DNA of 64,000 nt, taken from positions 4,316-68,315 of the forward strand of contig CAJUFE010000010.1 in assembly GCA_910585635.1 (NCBI GenBank). Direction: 5' to 3'. Position numbers and translations under genes: made by a program. Under the pieces are notes generated by a model. It did not search any database, was not told the origin of the DNA, and saw only the letters and a list, made by a program, of their open reading frames with translations. This document shows positions 54,721-63,761 of this stretch, one piece after another; the stretch's first letter is position 1, and each line of letters begins with the position of its first letter. The DNA is from an uncultured Lachnospiraceae bacterium (lineage in GTDB: Bacteria; Bacillota; Clostridia; Lachnospirales; Lachnospiraceae).

Positions 54721-56412
54721 ATGATGCGCAGATTATACATCAAACAGTTTTGGAATCTGACAAAAACATTGAAAGATGCCTGTGCAGAGTTAGAAAAGCA
54801 TAAGGGTGATGCTCGGTTGGGCCTATGTGCGGATATGCAGGAATTTGTTTCTGGCATGCTCGATCATGTAGAGGATTTGCTTGACGGAAATAGGAAATTA
54901 TCAGAACTCTTAAAAGAGCTTTATGAGGCACTCTTCTATGTTTCACAGGGAAAAATCCATGTAAAACAGGTGGCAGTCATTATCTGCGAGATCCAAAAGA
55001 TGGCACATACTCTTAAAGCAGATCGGATAGAAGTGGTTTTTTTCTGCTACAAAGCAAGTATGTCAGATTCGTTAGAAAGTGTATATTTTGCTGCAAAGGA
55101 GGATCCTTTTTGTGATGCATATTTTGTACCGATCCCATATTTCGACCGAGATCCAGACGGGAATATCGGTCAGATGCATTTGGAAGGAGCTGGCCATTAC
55201 TCAGATCGATATGAATTAACAGATTGGGAAAAATATGATATACAGGCTCGTCGGCCTGATGTGGTCTTTATCATGAACCCCTATGATGAGCAGAATTATG
55301 TGACTTCTGTACACCCTTATTTTTATAGCCGTCGTCTGAAAGAGTATACGGACATGCTGGTATATATAGAATATGGGCTGCCTTACTGGTTATATCGAGA
55401 TCCTTGTGCAGAAGGATTACAAAAAGAGTTTGAGGAAAAAAGCATATTATTACCAGCACATCTATACGCACATTATGACATTCGATATGCGAAGGAGTTG
55501 GCTGAGGCACATAAAACTATGTTTGCTGCGTATCCGGATATTGCTCGGCAGTATGATATGACGCCCGAGAGGATCCAGGAAAAATTTGTTCCTCTTGGAT
55601 CGCCCAAATTCGATAAAGTCTTGAATACGAATAGGGAGGACTATCCTTTACCAGAAGTATGGAAGAGAAAAACGGAAGGTAAAAAGATCATTCTTTATAA
55701 TACTAGCTTGGTGGAGCTTTTGCGGTCTAGTACGCCAGAAAGTGGATATGGGGAGGTGTCAGTATCACATGATGACCGGTATTTTAGAAAAGTACATTCA
55801 ATTATAGAGATGTTTCAGTCGCAAGAGGATGTTGTACTTTGGTGGCGTCCTCACCCATTGTTTGAGGCGACTCTCCATTCTATACGTCCTACCCTTTTAT
55901 TCGAGTACCTGGATATCATCCAGGACTTTAAAACTTTTGAGAAAGGCGTCTTTGATGATACGGAGGATTTGCATAGGGCGATCGCATGGAGCGATGGGAT
56001 GATCTCAGATGAAAGTTCGTTACTGTTACTTTATATGGCGACTGGTAAGCCTTTTTATATCCCATCGATCACAAAGGCTCTTTCACAGCCAATCTATGAT
56101 AGTGGCACCGATTTTCATGCACCGTTGGCAGGACGATTGGAGAATATGAGATCCGCTAGAGGTGCTAATGTTGGAGGGTGGAATTGCTGTATCTGGTGGG
56201 ATAATTTTTTGGAAGAAGATGTGATCAGGAATGTCCATTTTAAAGACTTTAATGACCGTTTTATTGATTTTATCATACATAGAGAACGATATCCAGAAGC
56301 AGAGGAATATAGACGATTGCAGATACAGATGTTCCAGGACCTTGTAATAAATGCAGACGGTACAGCCGGTAAAAAAATTTATGCATTCGTGAAGCAGAAA
56401 GCATTAGGCTAA
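54721..56412 (+). CDS. CDP-glycerol glycerophosphotransferase-like protein
   Basis: 563 aa. The C-terminal half resembles the glycerophosphotransferase family (TagB/TagF group): FVPLGSPKFDKVL, VVLWWRPHPLFEAT and the acidic ISDESSLLLLYMATGKPFYIP motif, which binds the nucleotide-activated donor. The N-terminal 110 residues are helical and basic; no membrane helix is evident, so it would act on the cytoplasmic face. Members build teichoic-acid-like or phospho-polyol decorations of surface polymers. AAAGGGGTAGGGA precedes two adjacent ATGs. AT-rich codon use contrasts with genes left of 54 kb. It is the first gene of an apparent seven-gene operon. Confidence 0.8.
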   Translation: MMRRLYIKQFWNLTKTLKDACAELEKHKGDARLGLCADMQEFVSGMLDHVEDLLDGNRKLSELLKELYEALFYVSQGKIHVKQVAVIICEIQKMAHTLKADRIEVVFFCYKASMSDSLESVYFAAKEDPFCDAYFVPIPYFDRDPDGNIGQMHLEGAGHYSDRYELTDWEKYDIQARRPDVVFIMNPYDEQNYVTSVHPYFYSRRLKEYTDMLVYIEYGLPYWLYRDPCAEGLQKEFEEKSILLPAHLYAHYDIRYAKELAEAHKTMFAAYPDIARQYDMTPERIQEKFVPLGSPKFDKVLNTNREDYPLPEVWKRKTEGKKIILYNTSLVELLRSSTPESGYGEVSVSHDDRYFRKVHSIIEMFQSQEDVVLWWRPHPLFEATLHSIRPTLLFEYLDIIQDFKTFEKGVFDDTEDLHRAIAWSDGMISDESSLLLLYMATGKPFYIPSITKALSQPIYDSGTDFHAPLAGRLENMRSARGANVGGWNCCIWWDNFLEEDVIRNVHFKDFNDRFIDFIIHRERYPEAEEYRRLQIQMFQDLVINADGTAGKKIYAFVKQKALG

Positions 56413-56431
56413 AATCAAAGGAGGTGAAGCT

Positions 56432-57352
56432 GTGAGTGGAGAAGAAACGCCGAAGATCAGCGTGATCATGTTGACGTATGATCGTGAAAAATTTGTTCCC
56501 AGAGCAATAGAAAGTGTCCTTGTGCAAACGGAGCCAGATTTTGAATTTATCATCGTAGACAATGGTTCCCATGACCATAGCGGAATCATTGCGGATGCGT
56601 ATGCAGAAAAAGACGCTCGCATCCGCGTGATCCATCGAGAACGAGGGAATATTGGTTCGGGAAGGAATACAGGGTTAGATGTCGCCTGTGGCAGATATGT
56701 TGCTTTTATTGATGATGATGACTGGACAGAGCCAGATTTTCTTCGGTTTTTATATGAACTTGCGATAGAAAATAATGCAGATGTTTCTATTTGTGGCGCA
56801 GCTGGCAGGGCCTATGATGAAAAAAAGGTCATGACAGCTGAGGAAGCGCTGATCGAGTTGATGTGGCGAAAAAAATATAATATGGCATTTCCGACAAAGA
56901 TGTTCAGCCGAAAATTGGCTGACAAACTTCGATTCCCTGAGGAAGGTGTTTATGATGATATCGCACTGATGTATCGATTGTTAGCAGAGGCGGATCGGAT
57001 TGTTTATCATGGCCTTCCTAAATACACCTTTTATCGCCATGAGGGCAACACTTCTGCCTGGACGACCGATCACAGATTATTGACGGCCACAACGCTGAAT
57101 GAATATTTGCATGCATATCGTATACGGACAGAGTGGCTCAGTGAGCGTTTTCCAAACAGTGCGTCTGCTTTCCGCTATTTCGAATGGTCGTTTATGATCT
57201 CAATGGTAGAAAAGATCCATCGACTGGAGCTAAAGGATTGTGAGGCACAGTTAGAAAGAATGGTGCAGGAGTTAAAGGAGCATAGAAAAGAATTTTTGCG
57301 CGCACCAGAATTGTTGGATTTTGAAAGGAAATGGATAGATGCTTTTTTATGA
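56432..57352 (+). CDS. Family 2 glycosyltransferase
   Basis: 306 aa inverting GT-A enzyme. The start ISVIMLTYDREKFVPRAIES, the donor-binding FIIVDNGSHDH, and the metal-binding FIDDDDW (DXD) are classic GT2; the acceptor side has the region around NMAFPTKMFSRKLADKLRFPEE (given in part). It adds a sugar from a nucleotide donor to a growing glycan or protein. AAAGGAGGTGAAGCT gives a GTG start at 56432, 20 bp after the previous stop. Specificity cannot be predicted. Confidence 0.92.
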   Translation: MSGEETPKISVIMLTYDREKFVPRAIESVLVQTEPDFEFIIVDNGSHDHSGIIADAYAEKDARIRVIHRERGNIGSGRNTGLDVACGRYVAFIDDDDWTEPDFLRFLYELAIENNADVSICGAAGRAYDEKKVMTAEEALIELMWRKKYNMAFPTKMFSRKLADKLRFPEEGVYDDIALMYRLLAEADRIVYHGLPKYTFYRHEGNTSAWTTDHRLLTATTLNEYLHAYRIRTEWLSERFPNSASAFRYFEWSFMISMVEKIHRLELKDCEAQLERMVQELKEHRKEFLRAPELLDFERKWIDAFL

Positions 57353-57539
57353 AAGAACATATGGGGAAGAGTATCGATATCCTGCTATAAACAGATGGAA
57401 GGGTTTTCTGTACAGTTGGAAAACAAATCTCTGTGAGCATATGTGGACCAGGATATAAACCCGGGAATGAGCATAGACATTTCACAATGGTCGGATATGA
57501 CGAAATGATGCGAGAACTGATGAAATGAGGGGGGCGTGG

Positions 57540-58583
57540 ATGAAGAAAGTAGTTTTTTTTACAATGGCCTATAATGCCCAGGAAACTGTAAGACGCACGA
57601 TAGAAAGCATATTAGGACAGACATTTGGTGATTTTCAATGTTATATACTTGATAATGGCTCTGACGATGCTACAGAAGATATCATATTTGATTATAGCGT
57701 AAAAGATGACCGCATCATACCGATCCATATTAATAAAAATGATCCTACTAATGGTGGAGCCTTTTTCCATACGATTGTTCATGCAACCAATGCAAAATAT
57801 ATTGTTTGGTGTGATGCGGATGATTGTTATACACCTGACTTTTTATATAATATGATCAGTTTTGCCGAAGAAAATGAATTGGATATCGCCGCCTGTGGAT
57901 ATGATAAGATCGATGGCCTGACAGGTAGGGTGATAAAACATCGGGCATTGGAAAAAAATATGATCCTACATGATAGAGCATTCGCAGATGAGTTTATACA
58001 ATATAGAGGCTTTATCTCTTATCTTTGGGGAAAGTTATACTCGATCTCTTATTTGAAAGAAAAAAGGTTTACAGGAACTCCTAAAAAAGAAAGGATATGT
58101 AATGATACTATTGGAACACTTACTTTTTTTAAAAAGGCCGAAAGGGTAGGGATATACGGAAAAGCAATGTACCATTATTATCAATACCCGAATTCTCTTT
58201 CCCATACAAATATCGAGGTAAGCTTGAAAAGTTACCGTGATCTGTGGATGGCGACAAGAGAATATCTGGAATATTATGGACCGATATCCAAGTTGAATGA
58301 GGACTTTTTATATGCGATCCATCTGTCTCTTGTGGATGAAGCAGTTGGAAACATATTTGCTGCAAATATGAGCACAAAAAAGAAGTTGAAACTTCTGGAA
58401 GAAGTTTTTAGTGACCCTGTATGGATAGATACGCGAAAACGAAAGGCGGATCCAATGTTCTTAAATCTGGCAGCGCGAGAAAAATTTATTGTTACTATTC
58501 AGGACAGGATATCGCTTTTGCCAGAAATTAAGATGTATCCTGAGGAAAAACAACGTCTGTTTGCACATATTGGTATTTTATAA
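57540..58583 (+). CDS. Family 2 glycosyltransferase (paralog 1)
   Basis: 347 aa. GT2 motifs FTMAYNAQETVRRTIESILG, YILDNGSDDATE and VWCDADDCYTPDF (DXD) are clear. A C-terminal part of about 130 residues follows the catalytic domain. It is about 60 percent identical by eye to the GT2 at 60907-61965 across the whole length, including the shared segment YRGFISYLWGKLY, so the two arose by duplication and probably use similar donors or acceptors. GAGGGGGG precedes ATG 57540; an earlier ATG at 57525 touches the ribosome site. A 187-bp gap separates it from the preceding GT2. Confidence 0.93.
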   Translation: MKKVVFFTMAYNAQETVRRTIESILGQTFGDFQCYILDNGSDDATEDIIFDYSVKDDRIIPIHINKNDPTNGGAFFHTIVHATNAKYIVWCDADDCYTPDFLYNMISFAEENELDIAACGYDKIDGLTGRVIKHRALEKNMILHDRAFADEFIQYRGFISYLWGKLYSISYLKEKRFTGTPKKERICNDTIGTLTFFKKAERVGIYGKAMYHYYQYPNSLSHTNIEVSLKSYRDLWMATREYLEYYGPISKLNEDFLYAIHLSLVDEAVGNIFAANMSTKKKLKLLEEVFSDPVWIDTRKRKADPMFLNLAAREKFIVTIQDRISLLPEIKMYPEEKQRLFAHIGIL

Positions 58584-58598
58584 GAGAGGAGAAAAATA

Positions 58599-59402
58599 AT
58601 GAAAGAAAGATTGAGTGCCCGTCGATTAGCTATTGTGCCAACAACTCATTGTAGCCTAAACTGTAAGCTATGTGGTGATTTTTTGTATGGCCCAGTCAAA
58701 CGTCGGCATATCCCCTTTGAGGATGTCTGCGGAGATATTGATGCATGTTTTGATCTTTTTGACGAGGTGGTCTGGTTACAGTTTGTAGGTGGGGAAGTTT
58801 TTGTCTATCCTGATTTTTCAAGATTACTCCGTTATGTACTGAGATATATCGATCGCTTTGAGCGTTTGATCATCGAGACAAATGCAACGATATTTCCTTC
58901 TTCGGAGGAACAGGAGGCGTTATTGCGATATGGAGACAAACTTAGCATATATATAAGCGATTATGGCGATCTTTCCAAAGCTCGGGACCGATTTGTGGAT
59001 TTCTGTAAGAAACATAGTATCCATTGTATCTTGAAAAGATATAATGGTGAAGACCAGTATTTTGGCGGATGGATCGATAATACAGATCCCCATGACCTGA
59101 AAGAACCCGGGTATATACTCGAAGCAAATGCTCGAAATTGTCCACAGAACCGTATCAAAAATATGCATGTCTATGATGGAAAACTGCATCGTTGTGCAAA
59201 TTCTTGCTTCATGATGGAGATGCGATTGTTTCCGCCGAAAGAAGGCGATTTTGTTGAGCTACGGGATATTCAAATGAGTCGTGAGGAAAAAAGAGAGATC
59301 ATTTCCCAGTTTTATGAACATGCTCGCCGTTCTTGCCGTTATTGTAAACAGAAATATATGGATATATTGCCCAGATACCCTGCAGCAGAACAGATGGGAT
59401 AG
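58599..59402 (+). CDS. Radical SAM enzyme with C-terminal cysteines
   Basis: 267 aa. The [4Fe-4S] motif is CSLNCKLC (CxxxCxxC) at residues about 18-25, followed by VWLQFVGGEVFVYPD, the GGE SAM-binding region. The C-terminal third has further cysteines (NCPQNRI, RCANSC, CRYCKQKY) that could hold an auxiliary cluster as in SPASM/twitch proteins. Set within a glycan cluster, it may modify a sugar (epimerisation, dehydration or deoxygenation) or a peptide. No peptide precursor gene is visible, so a sugar substrate is the better guess. AGAGGAG precedes the ATG; 15 bp separate it from the GT2 gene. Confidence 0.88.
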   Translation: MKERLSARRLAIVPTTHCSLNCKLCGDFLYGPVKRRHIPFEDVCGDIDACFDLFDEVVWLQFVGGEVFVYPDFSRLLRYVLRYIDRFERLIIETNATIFPSSEEQEALLRYGDKLSIYISDYGDLSKARDRFVDFCKKHSIHCILKRYNGEDQYFGGWIDNTDPHDLKEPGYILEANARNCPQNRIKNMHVYDGKLHRCANSCFMMEMRLFPPKEGDFVELRDIQMSREEKREIISQFYEHARRSCRYCKQKYMDILPRYPAAEQMG

Positions 59403-59416
59403 GGGAGGAGATTTCT

Positions 59417-60919
59417 ATGAGTATTTTTGAAAAGCATTTTCCATTAGGTCTTGGCACATCTAGATTTCCTATTTCGGGACCAGATGATACCAATGGGATT
59501 GAAAGATCCATAGGATTGGTCTGTAAGGCTTTGGAGAGAGGGATAGATTACATAGATGTGGGTTACATCTATTCTGCAGGTATGGCTCCATTTGTTTTAA
59601 AAGAGGCATTTTTGCAGACGACTAGATCTTTTTCTATAACGGCAAAAGTCATGTATGGACAAGACAGGACGGCTGATGATGCCCGAAGGCGTGTGGAACT
59701 GTATCTTAAAACCATGGGGTTGGAGAAAATACAGTATTTTACCTGCTGGACGATCTGGAACTATGAGATATTTGAAAAGATCATGAAAAAGGGAGGTATC
59801 TACGAAGGTGCTCTGCGAATGAAAGAAGAAGGGCTGATCGATCATATCTGTTGTTCTCTTCATGCAGCTCCAGACGATATATTGAAGATCATCGATAGTA
59901 AGGCGTTTGAAGGGATCACGATCTCCTATTCTATGCTCAATGCAGCGAATATGCGTCCGGTCTTAGATACTGCTCAGGTCAATGATATCGGCGTTACCGT
60001 AATGAATCCTTTGGGCGGTGGTGTTATCGCTCAAAATAAAGAATATTTTTCTTTTGCTTGCGGAGATAGAGATGAAGGTAATACGATTCATGCAGCTTTG
60101 CGATTTGTTAAAGCGCATCCTGCCGTGGATATCGTATTAGGCGGCGTAAAAAGTGAGGAAGAATTAGAAGATAGTCTTAGTGTTTTTTCTAGAGTGGATC
60201 CAGAACCGCCTGAAGAAAGACTTAAGCGGGTTACGGATAGCGTTGCAGGGTTAAAAGGATTTTGTACAGGATGTAAGTATTGTGAGGGATGCCCGAAGAA
60301 AATCCCAACAGCGGCTATTATGCAAGCGCGAAATACGTTGTTATTTGAACCAGTAGCGGCTTATAATCGCACAGGGCCGGAAGAACTGCTGTATCATATC
60401 CAGATGTTCCGGCCACTGCTCCATGACGAAGGGTGGCTTCCTGAAACAGCAGAGAATCCATGTATCAGATGTGGAAAATGTGAAAAGCAGTGTACACAAA
60501 AATTGGGGATCATAGATGCTGTGGCAGATACATATTATCGCGCAGAACAAGCACATTTTACAAAAGAGGCTCATAAAGAACGATTAAAAGAACTCGTATA
60601 CAACAAAGGATATACAAAGGTTGGACTTTATCCAAATGGAGGATTTTCTAATTTGATAATCCGACTATATCATGAATTTTTCGGTGAGCCAGAGTTTGAA
60701 TGGCTACAATTCAACAGTGATCCTAAAATGTGGGGACAAATGGCAGATGAGAGGATCGTGCATGGCCCTGATGAGATCCCTAGTCTCCTGCCAGATATGA
60801 TTTTAATCTGTACATATAAATATGACCAAGAGATAGAAAACAATTTATGCCAGTATGAGAGTTATGGTGTTAGGATTGAAAAATTGCATAGACTAGAGGA
60901 GATGCCGTGGGTATTTTAG
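59417..60919 (+). CDS. Divergent aldo/keto reductase-ferredoxin fusion with an extra C-terminal domain
   Basis: 500 aa. Residues 1-280 follow an AKR barrel (GLGTSRFPISGPDD, DYIDVGYIYSAG, SITAKVMYG), but the catalytic His usually after the fourth strand is not evident (QYFTCWTIWN). Residues about 283-365 bring two cysteine clusters, CTGCKYCEGCP and CIRCGKCEKQC, for [4Fe-4S] centres. The last 115 residues (KVGLYPNGGFSNLIIRLYHE onward, ending in the PDMILICTYKYDQEI region) look like a small Rossmann-type sensor or NAD-binding domain of the sort often attached to glycan enzymes. With the adjacent radical SAM gene, it may supply electrons or reduce a sugar intermediate (inference). It overlaps the next gene by 13 nt. 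Confidence 0.85.
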   Translation: MSIFEKHFPLGLGTSRFPISGPDDTNGIERSIGLVCKALERGIDYIDVGYIYSAGMAPFVLKEAFLQTTRSFSITAKVMYGQDRTADDARRRVELYLKTMGLEKIQYFTCWTIWNYEIFEKIMKKGGIYEGALRMKEEGLIDHICCSLHAAPDDILKIIDSKAFEGITISYSMLNAANMRPVLDTAQVNDIGVTVMNPLGGGVIAQNKEYFSFACGDRDEGNTIHAALRFVKAHPAVDIVLGGVKSEEELEDSLSVFSRVDPEPPEERLKRVTDSVAGLKGFCTGCKYCEGCPKKIPTAAIMQARNTLLFEPVAAYNRTGPEELLYHIQMFRPLLHDEGWLPETAENPCIRCGKCEKQCTQKLGIIDAVADTYYRAEQAHFTKEAHKERLKELVYNKGYTKVGLYPNGGFSNLIIRLYHEFFGEPEFEWLQFNSDPKMWGQMADERIVHGPDEIPSLLPDMILICTYKYDQEIENNLCQYESYGVRIEKLHRLEEMPWVF

Positions 60920-61965
60920 GGCATAAGAAAGTAAATGTTTTTACAATGGCATATAATGTGCAGGAAACTTTGGGGAGAGCGATAGAAAGTATCCTAGGTC
61001 AGACATTTGGAAATCTGGAATATTATATACTGGATAATGGTTCTGAAGATAATACATGGGAGATCATCTTGCAATATGCTGAACTTGATAAACGAATTAT
61101 ACCACTAAATACCTACAATAATGATCCGACCTGTGGTTGGGCGATTTTTCGGACGATCATCAATGCTACGGATGCAGATTATATCGTCTGGTGTGATGCA
61201 GATGATGCATATACCTTAGATTTTTTGGAAAACATGATCGGTTTTGCGGAGGAGAATAGATTGGATATCGCTGCCTGCGGATATGATAAGATTAGAGAAA
61301 GCACAGGCAAGATAGAGAAACATAAGGCATTGGAAGAGGATATGGTTATTTATGGAGATTTATTCGCAGAAAGATTTATTGAGTATAGAGGTTTTATTTC
61401 CTACTTGTGGGGAAAACTGTATCATGTTCCTTTTTTAAAGAAAGCAGATATAATACGTAAGCCTGGAAGAGCAAGAACTTGTAATGATACGATTTGGACT
61501 TTAAATATGTTTCGAAAGGCAGAGCGTATAGGTATCCACAGTAAAGCGATGTACCATTACTATCAATACCATGATTCTTTTTCGCATAGAAATATTGAAG
61601 ACGGTTTAAACAGCTATCGAGACCTATGGTCAGCAACAAAAGAGTATCTGGAACATTATGGACCAATCTCCAGACAAAATGAGGATTTTCTTTATGCAAT
61701 CTATCTTTCTCTCGTAGAGGAAGCAACAGGAAATGTGTTTTCTGCGACATTAAATACAAAGAAAAAATTAGTTCTATTGGCAAGACTTTTTGATGACCCC
61801 GTATGGATGGATACATTGAAACGAGATGCTGACCCAATGTTACGTAATTTGGCGGCGAAAAAAGATTTTGTTAATGGCGTAAAAGAAAAAATAATGTCAT
61901 TGCCAGGAGTAGAAGTGTATCCAGCACTAGAACAGCATCTGTTAACTCATCTCGAAGTCTTATAG
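60907..61965 (+). CDS. Family 2 glycosyltransferase (paralog 2)
   Basis: 352 aa. GT2 motifs: FTMAYNVQETLGRAIESILG, YILDNGSEDNTWEI, and VWCDADDAYTLDF (DXD). Strong full-length resemblance to the GT2 at 57540-58583. The GTG at 60907 has GAGGAG 6 nt upstream and lies inside the end of the preceding gene, indicating translational coupling. Function as above: sugar transfer to a surface glycan or glycoprotein, donor unknown. Confidence 0.92.
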   Translation: MGILGHKKVNVFTMAYNVQETLGRAIESILGQTFGNLEYYILDNGSEDNTWEIILQYAELDKRIIPLNTYNNDPTCGWAIFRTIINATDADYIVWCDADDAYTLDFLENMIGFAEENRLDIAACGYDKIRESTGKIEKHKALEEDMVIYGDLFAERFIEYRGFISYLWGKLYHVPFLKKADIIRKPGRARTCNDTIWTLNMFRKAERIGIHSKAMYHYYQYHDSFSHRNIEDGLNSYRDLWSATKEYLEHYGPISRQNEDFLYAIYLSLVEEATGNVFSATLNTKKKLVLLARLFDDPVWMDTLKRDADPMLRNLAAKKDFVNGVKEKIMSLPGVEVYPALEQHLLTHLEVL

Positions 61966-62100
61966 GATAATACAAAAAGACGATAAGGTGAAATGTTAAA
62001 GTAGATTTTACTGTTTGATCAAATGCGTAGAATACAACCTTGTATGATATAAAGGCGGTTATCTGTAAGCACGACTGTAAAAAGGAGGTGAGAAACATAT

Positions 62101-63297
62101 ATGAAGTTTGCTTCTATATATTCAAAATCCAGGATCCCAGATCGTAAAAATAACATTGGGGAAACGATCATTGATCTTGCAATGGAGAAAATATACCAAT
62201 ACATGGGAATATCACATAATAACATTATATATATTGACAAACCGGCAGTATCCAGCTATGATGGGGAAAAAGTTATATTGCCGATCGTTAAAGGATATCC
62301 ACAGTTTCATTCTATTACTAAGGCATTTTCAGATAAGATCATCCCTGTTTTTTTATGTTGGTCATTACTAGATGGCATACTCGATCCAAAAGATATTGAT
62401 TATCTTAAGGAGCATGGACCTATCGGATGTAGAGACATGCATACTTTAGATGAATGCCTGAAGTATGGCATCGATGCATACTTTAATGGATGTATCACGA
62501 TATGTTTTCCGCGGATGGAGCAGTACAACAAAAATGGCGATGTTTATCTGGTTGATGTACAACCGGAACTTAAAGAGTTCATTCCTGAAAAATTAAAACA
62601 AGAAGCTATCCATAGGACACACATGGTCACAGAAGGAGATTTAGCGACAGAAGCAACGAGATTACTAAAAGAATATGCTGGATCGGCAAGACTCGTCATC
62701 ACGTCAAGGCTTCACGCGGCAATGGGTATCCCGGTAATCTTGGCCAAGAACGATTTTCCAAGTCGATATACTTGGTGTGACCGTTTTATTCCGGTTTACG
62801 ATCGATCACAATATGATGTAATAAACTGGAATCCTCAGCCAGTGGAGCTAGAGAGATATAAGGAATTGATGATAGATCTGGTAGTTGCGAGACTCAACGC
62901 CGTTTTTCAGATGGAAACCGCCTGTAAGAAGATTGATCAATTTTATCGTGGACGGCCTAAACGAAGAGGAATAACAGCATTGGAAAAAACGATCCCTTTG
63001 ATTGAAAAAGCGGTCCAGAAGTATGGAGAGGGACTGGATTACTCTTTGTGGGGAGTCAGCGTGCTTGCAGAGAGTATTTATCAATATATATTAGAGCATT
63101 ACCCCAAAGCGCACTTGATCCATATATATGATAAATATAGAGTGTTAGATTTTCATGGCCTGATCACAGAACCATCAGAGGACATATGCCGCAAAGAGTA
63201 TGTTTTTTTGATTGCTTGTCCTATGCTGGATACGATTAAATTGGAAATGGAAATTTTTTTAAAAAAACAGGTCAAGATAAGGACAATTATATTATAG
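62101..63297 (+). CDS. Polysaccharide pyruvyl transferase-family protein with C-terminal extra domain
   Basis: 398 aa. Residues 1-275 fit the polysaccharide pyruvyl transferase family: NNIGETIIDLAMEKIYQYMG at the start, GPIGCRDMHTLDECLKYGI in the middle, and VITSRLHAAMGIPVILAKN, the donor-site motif. These enzymes add acidic pyruvate ketals to surface sugars from PEP. The last 110 residues (YGEGLDYSLWGVSVLAESIY, in part, to the end) form a small alpha/beta domain similar in layout to the C-terminal domain of the AKR fusion two genes upstream. AAAGGAGGTGAG precedes the ATG. Last gene of the island; 136 bp after the GT2 gene. Confidence 0.87.
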   Translation: MKFASIYSKSRIPDRKNNIGETIIDLAMEKIYQYMGISHNNIIYIDKPAVSSYDGEKVILPIVKGYPQFHSITKAFSDKIIPVFLCWSLLDGILDPKDIDYLKEHGPIGCRDMHTLDECLKYGIDAYFNGCITICFPRMEQYNKNGDVYLVDVQPELKEFIPEKLKQEAIHRTHMVTEGDLATEATRLLKEYAGSARLVITSRLHAAMGIPVILAKNDFPSRYTWCDRFIPVYDRSQYDVINWNPQPVELERYKELMIDLVVARLNAVFQMETACKKIDQFYRGRPKRRGITALEKTIPLIEKAVQKYGEGLDYSLWGVSVLAESIYQYILEHYPKAHLIHIYDKYRVLDFHGLITEPSEDICRKEYVFLIACPMLDTIKLEMEIFLKKQVKIRTIIL

Positions 63298-63378
63298 CAT
63301 CTCCGGTGGTCTAGTGTACTGGCCGGATCATATCTAAACAGTTTCTTGTTATACATAGTGGTTGCTTTTGTTTTACTA

Positions 63379-63756
63379 GAATACCACCCCTCCACCACCC
63401 TGCAGAAGATCATCAATGCAGGTATGGTGCCGGGGATCGCGATTAATCCGGGGACCAGCGTGGAGAATGTCTATGAGATGCTCCGCATCGTAAAAAAGGT
63501 CCTGGTCATGTCGGTGAACCCGGGCAATGCCGGGCAGATGTACCTGCCCTATGTGGGAAAAAAGATCACTAAGCTGCTGGCTTTAAAAGAGGATATGGAC
63601 TTTGAGATCTACTGGGACGGGGCCTGCAGCGCGGATAAGATCCTGGAATTTGCCCCCAAGGGTGTGAAAGGATTTGTACTGGGGACGACCCTCCTGTTCG
63701 GGCGTGGAAAGCCCTATGGGGAGACGCTGCAGGCGATACGGGAGCTGCGGTTTTAG
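63379..63756 (+). pseudogene. rpe: Ribulose-phosphate 3-epimerase, 5'-truncated
   Basis: The frame encodes the C-terminal part of Rpe: VPGIAINPGTSVENVYEML, VLVMSVNPGNAGQMYLP, where the catalytic metal-binding strands would be, FEIYWDGACS and the phosphate-binding GFVLGTTLLFG. Roughly the first 120 residues (including LSADF and the HIDVMDG motif) are missing. Directly upstream the sequence switches from AT-rich to GC-rich at about 63380. An ATG at 63346 in the AT-rich part would start an 11-residue unrelated leader. I read it as a gene cut by insertion of the glycan island or by recombination at its right edge. Confidence 0.82.
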
Positions 63757-63761
63757 CGCGA

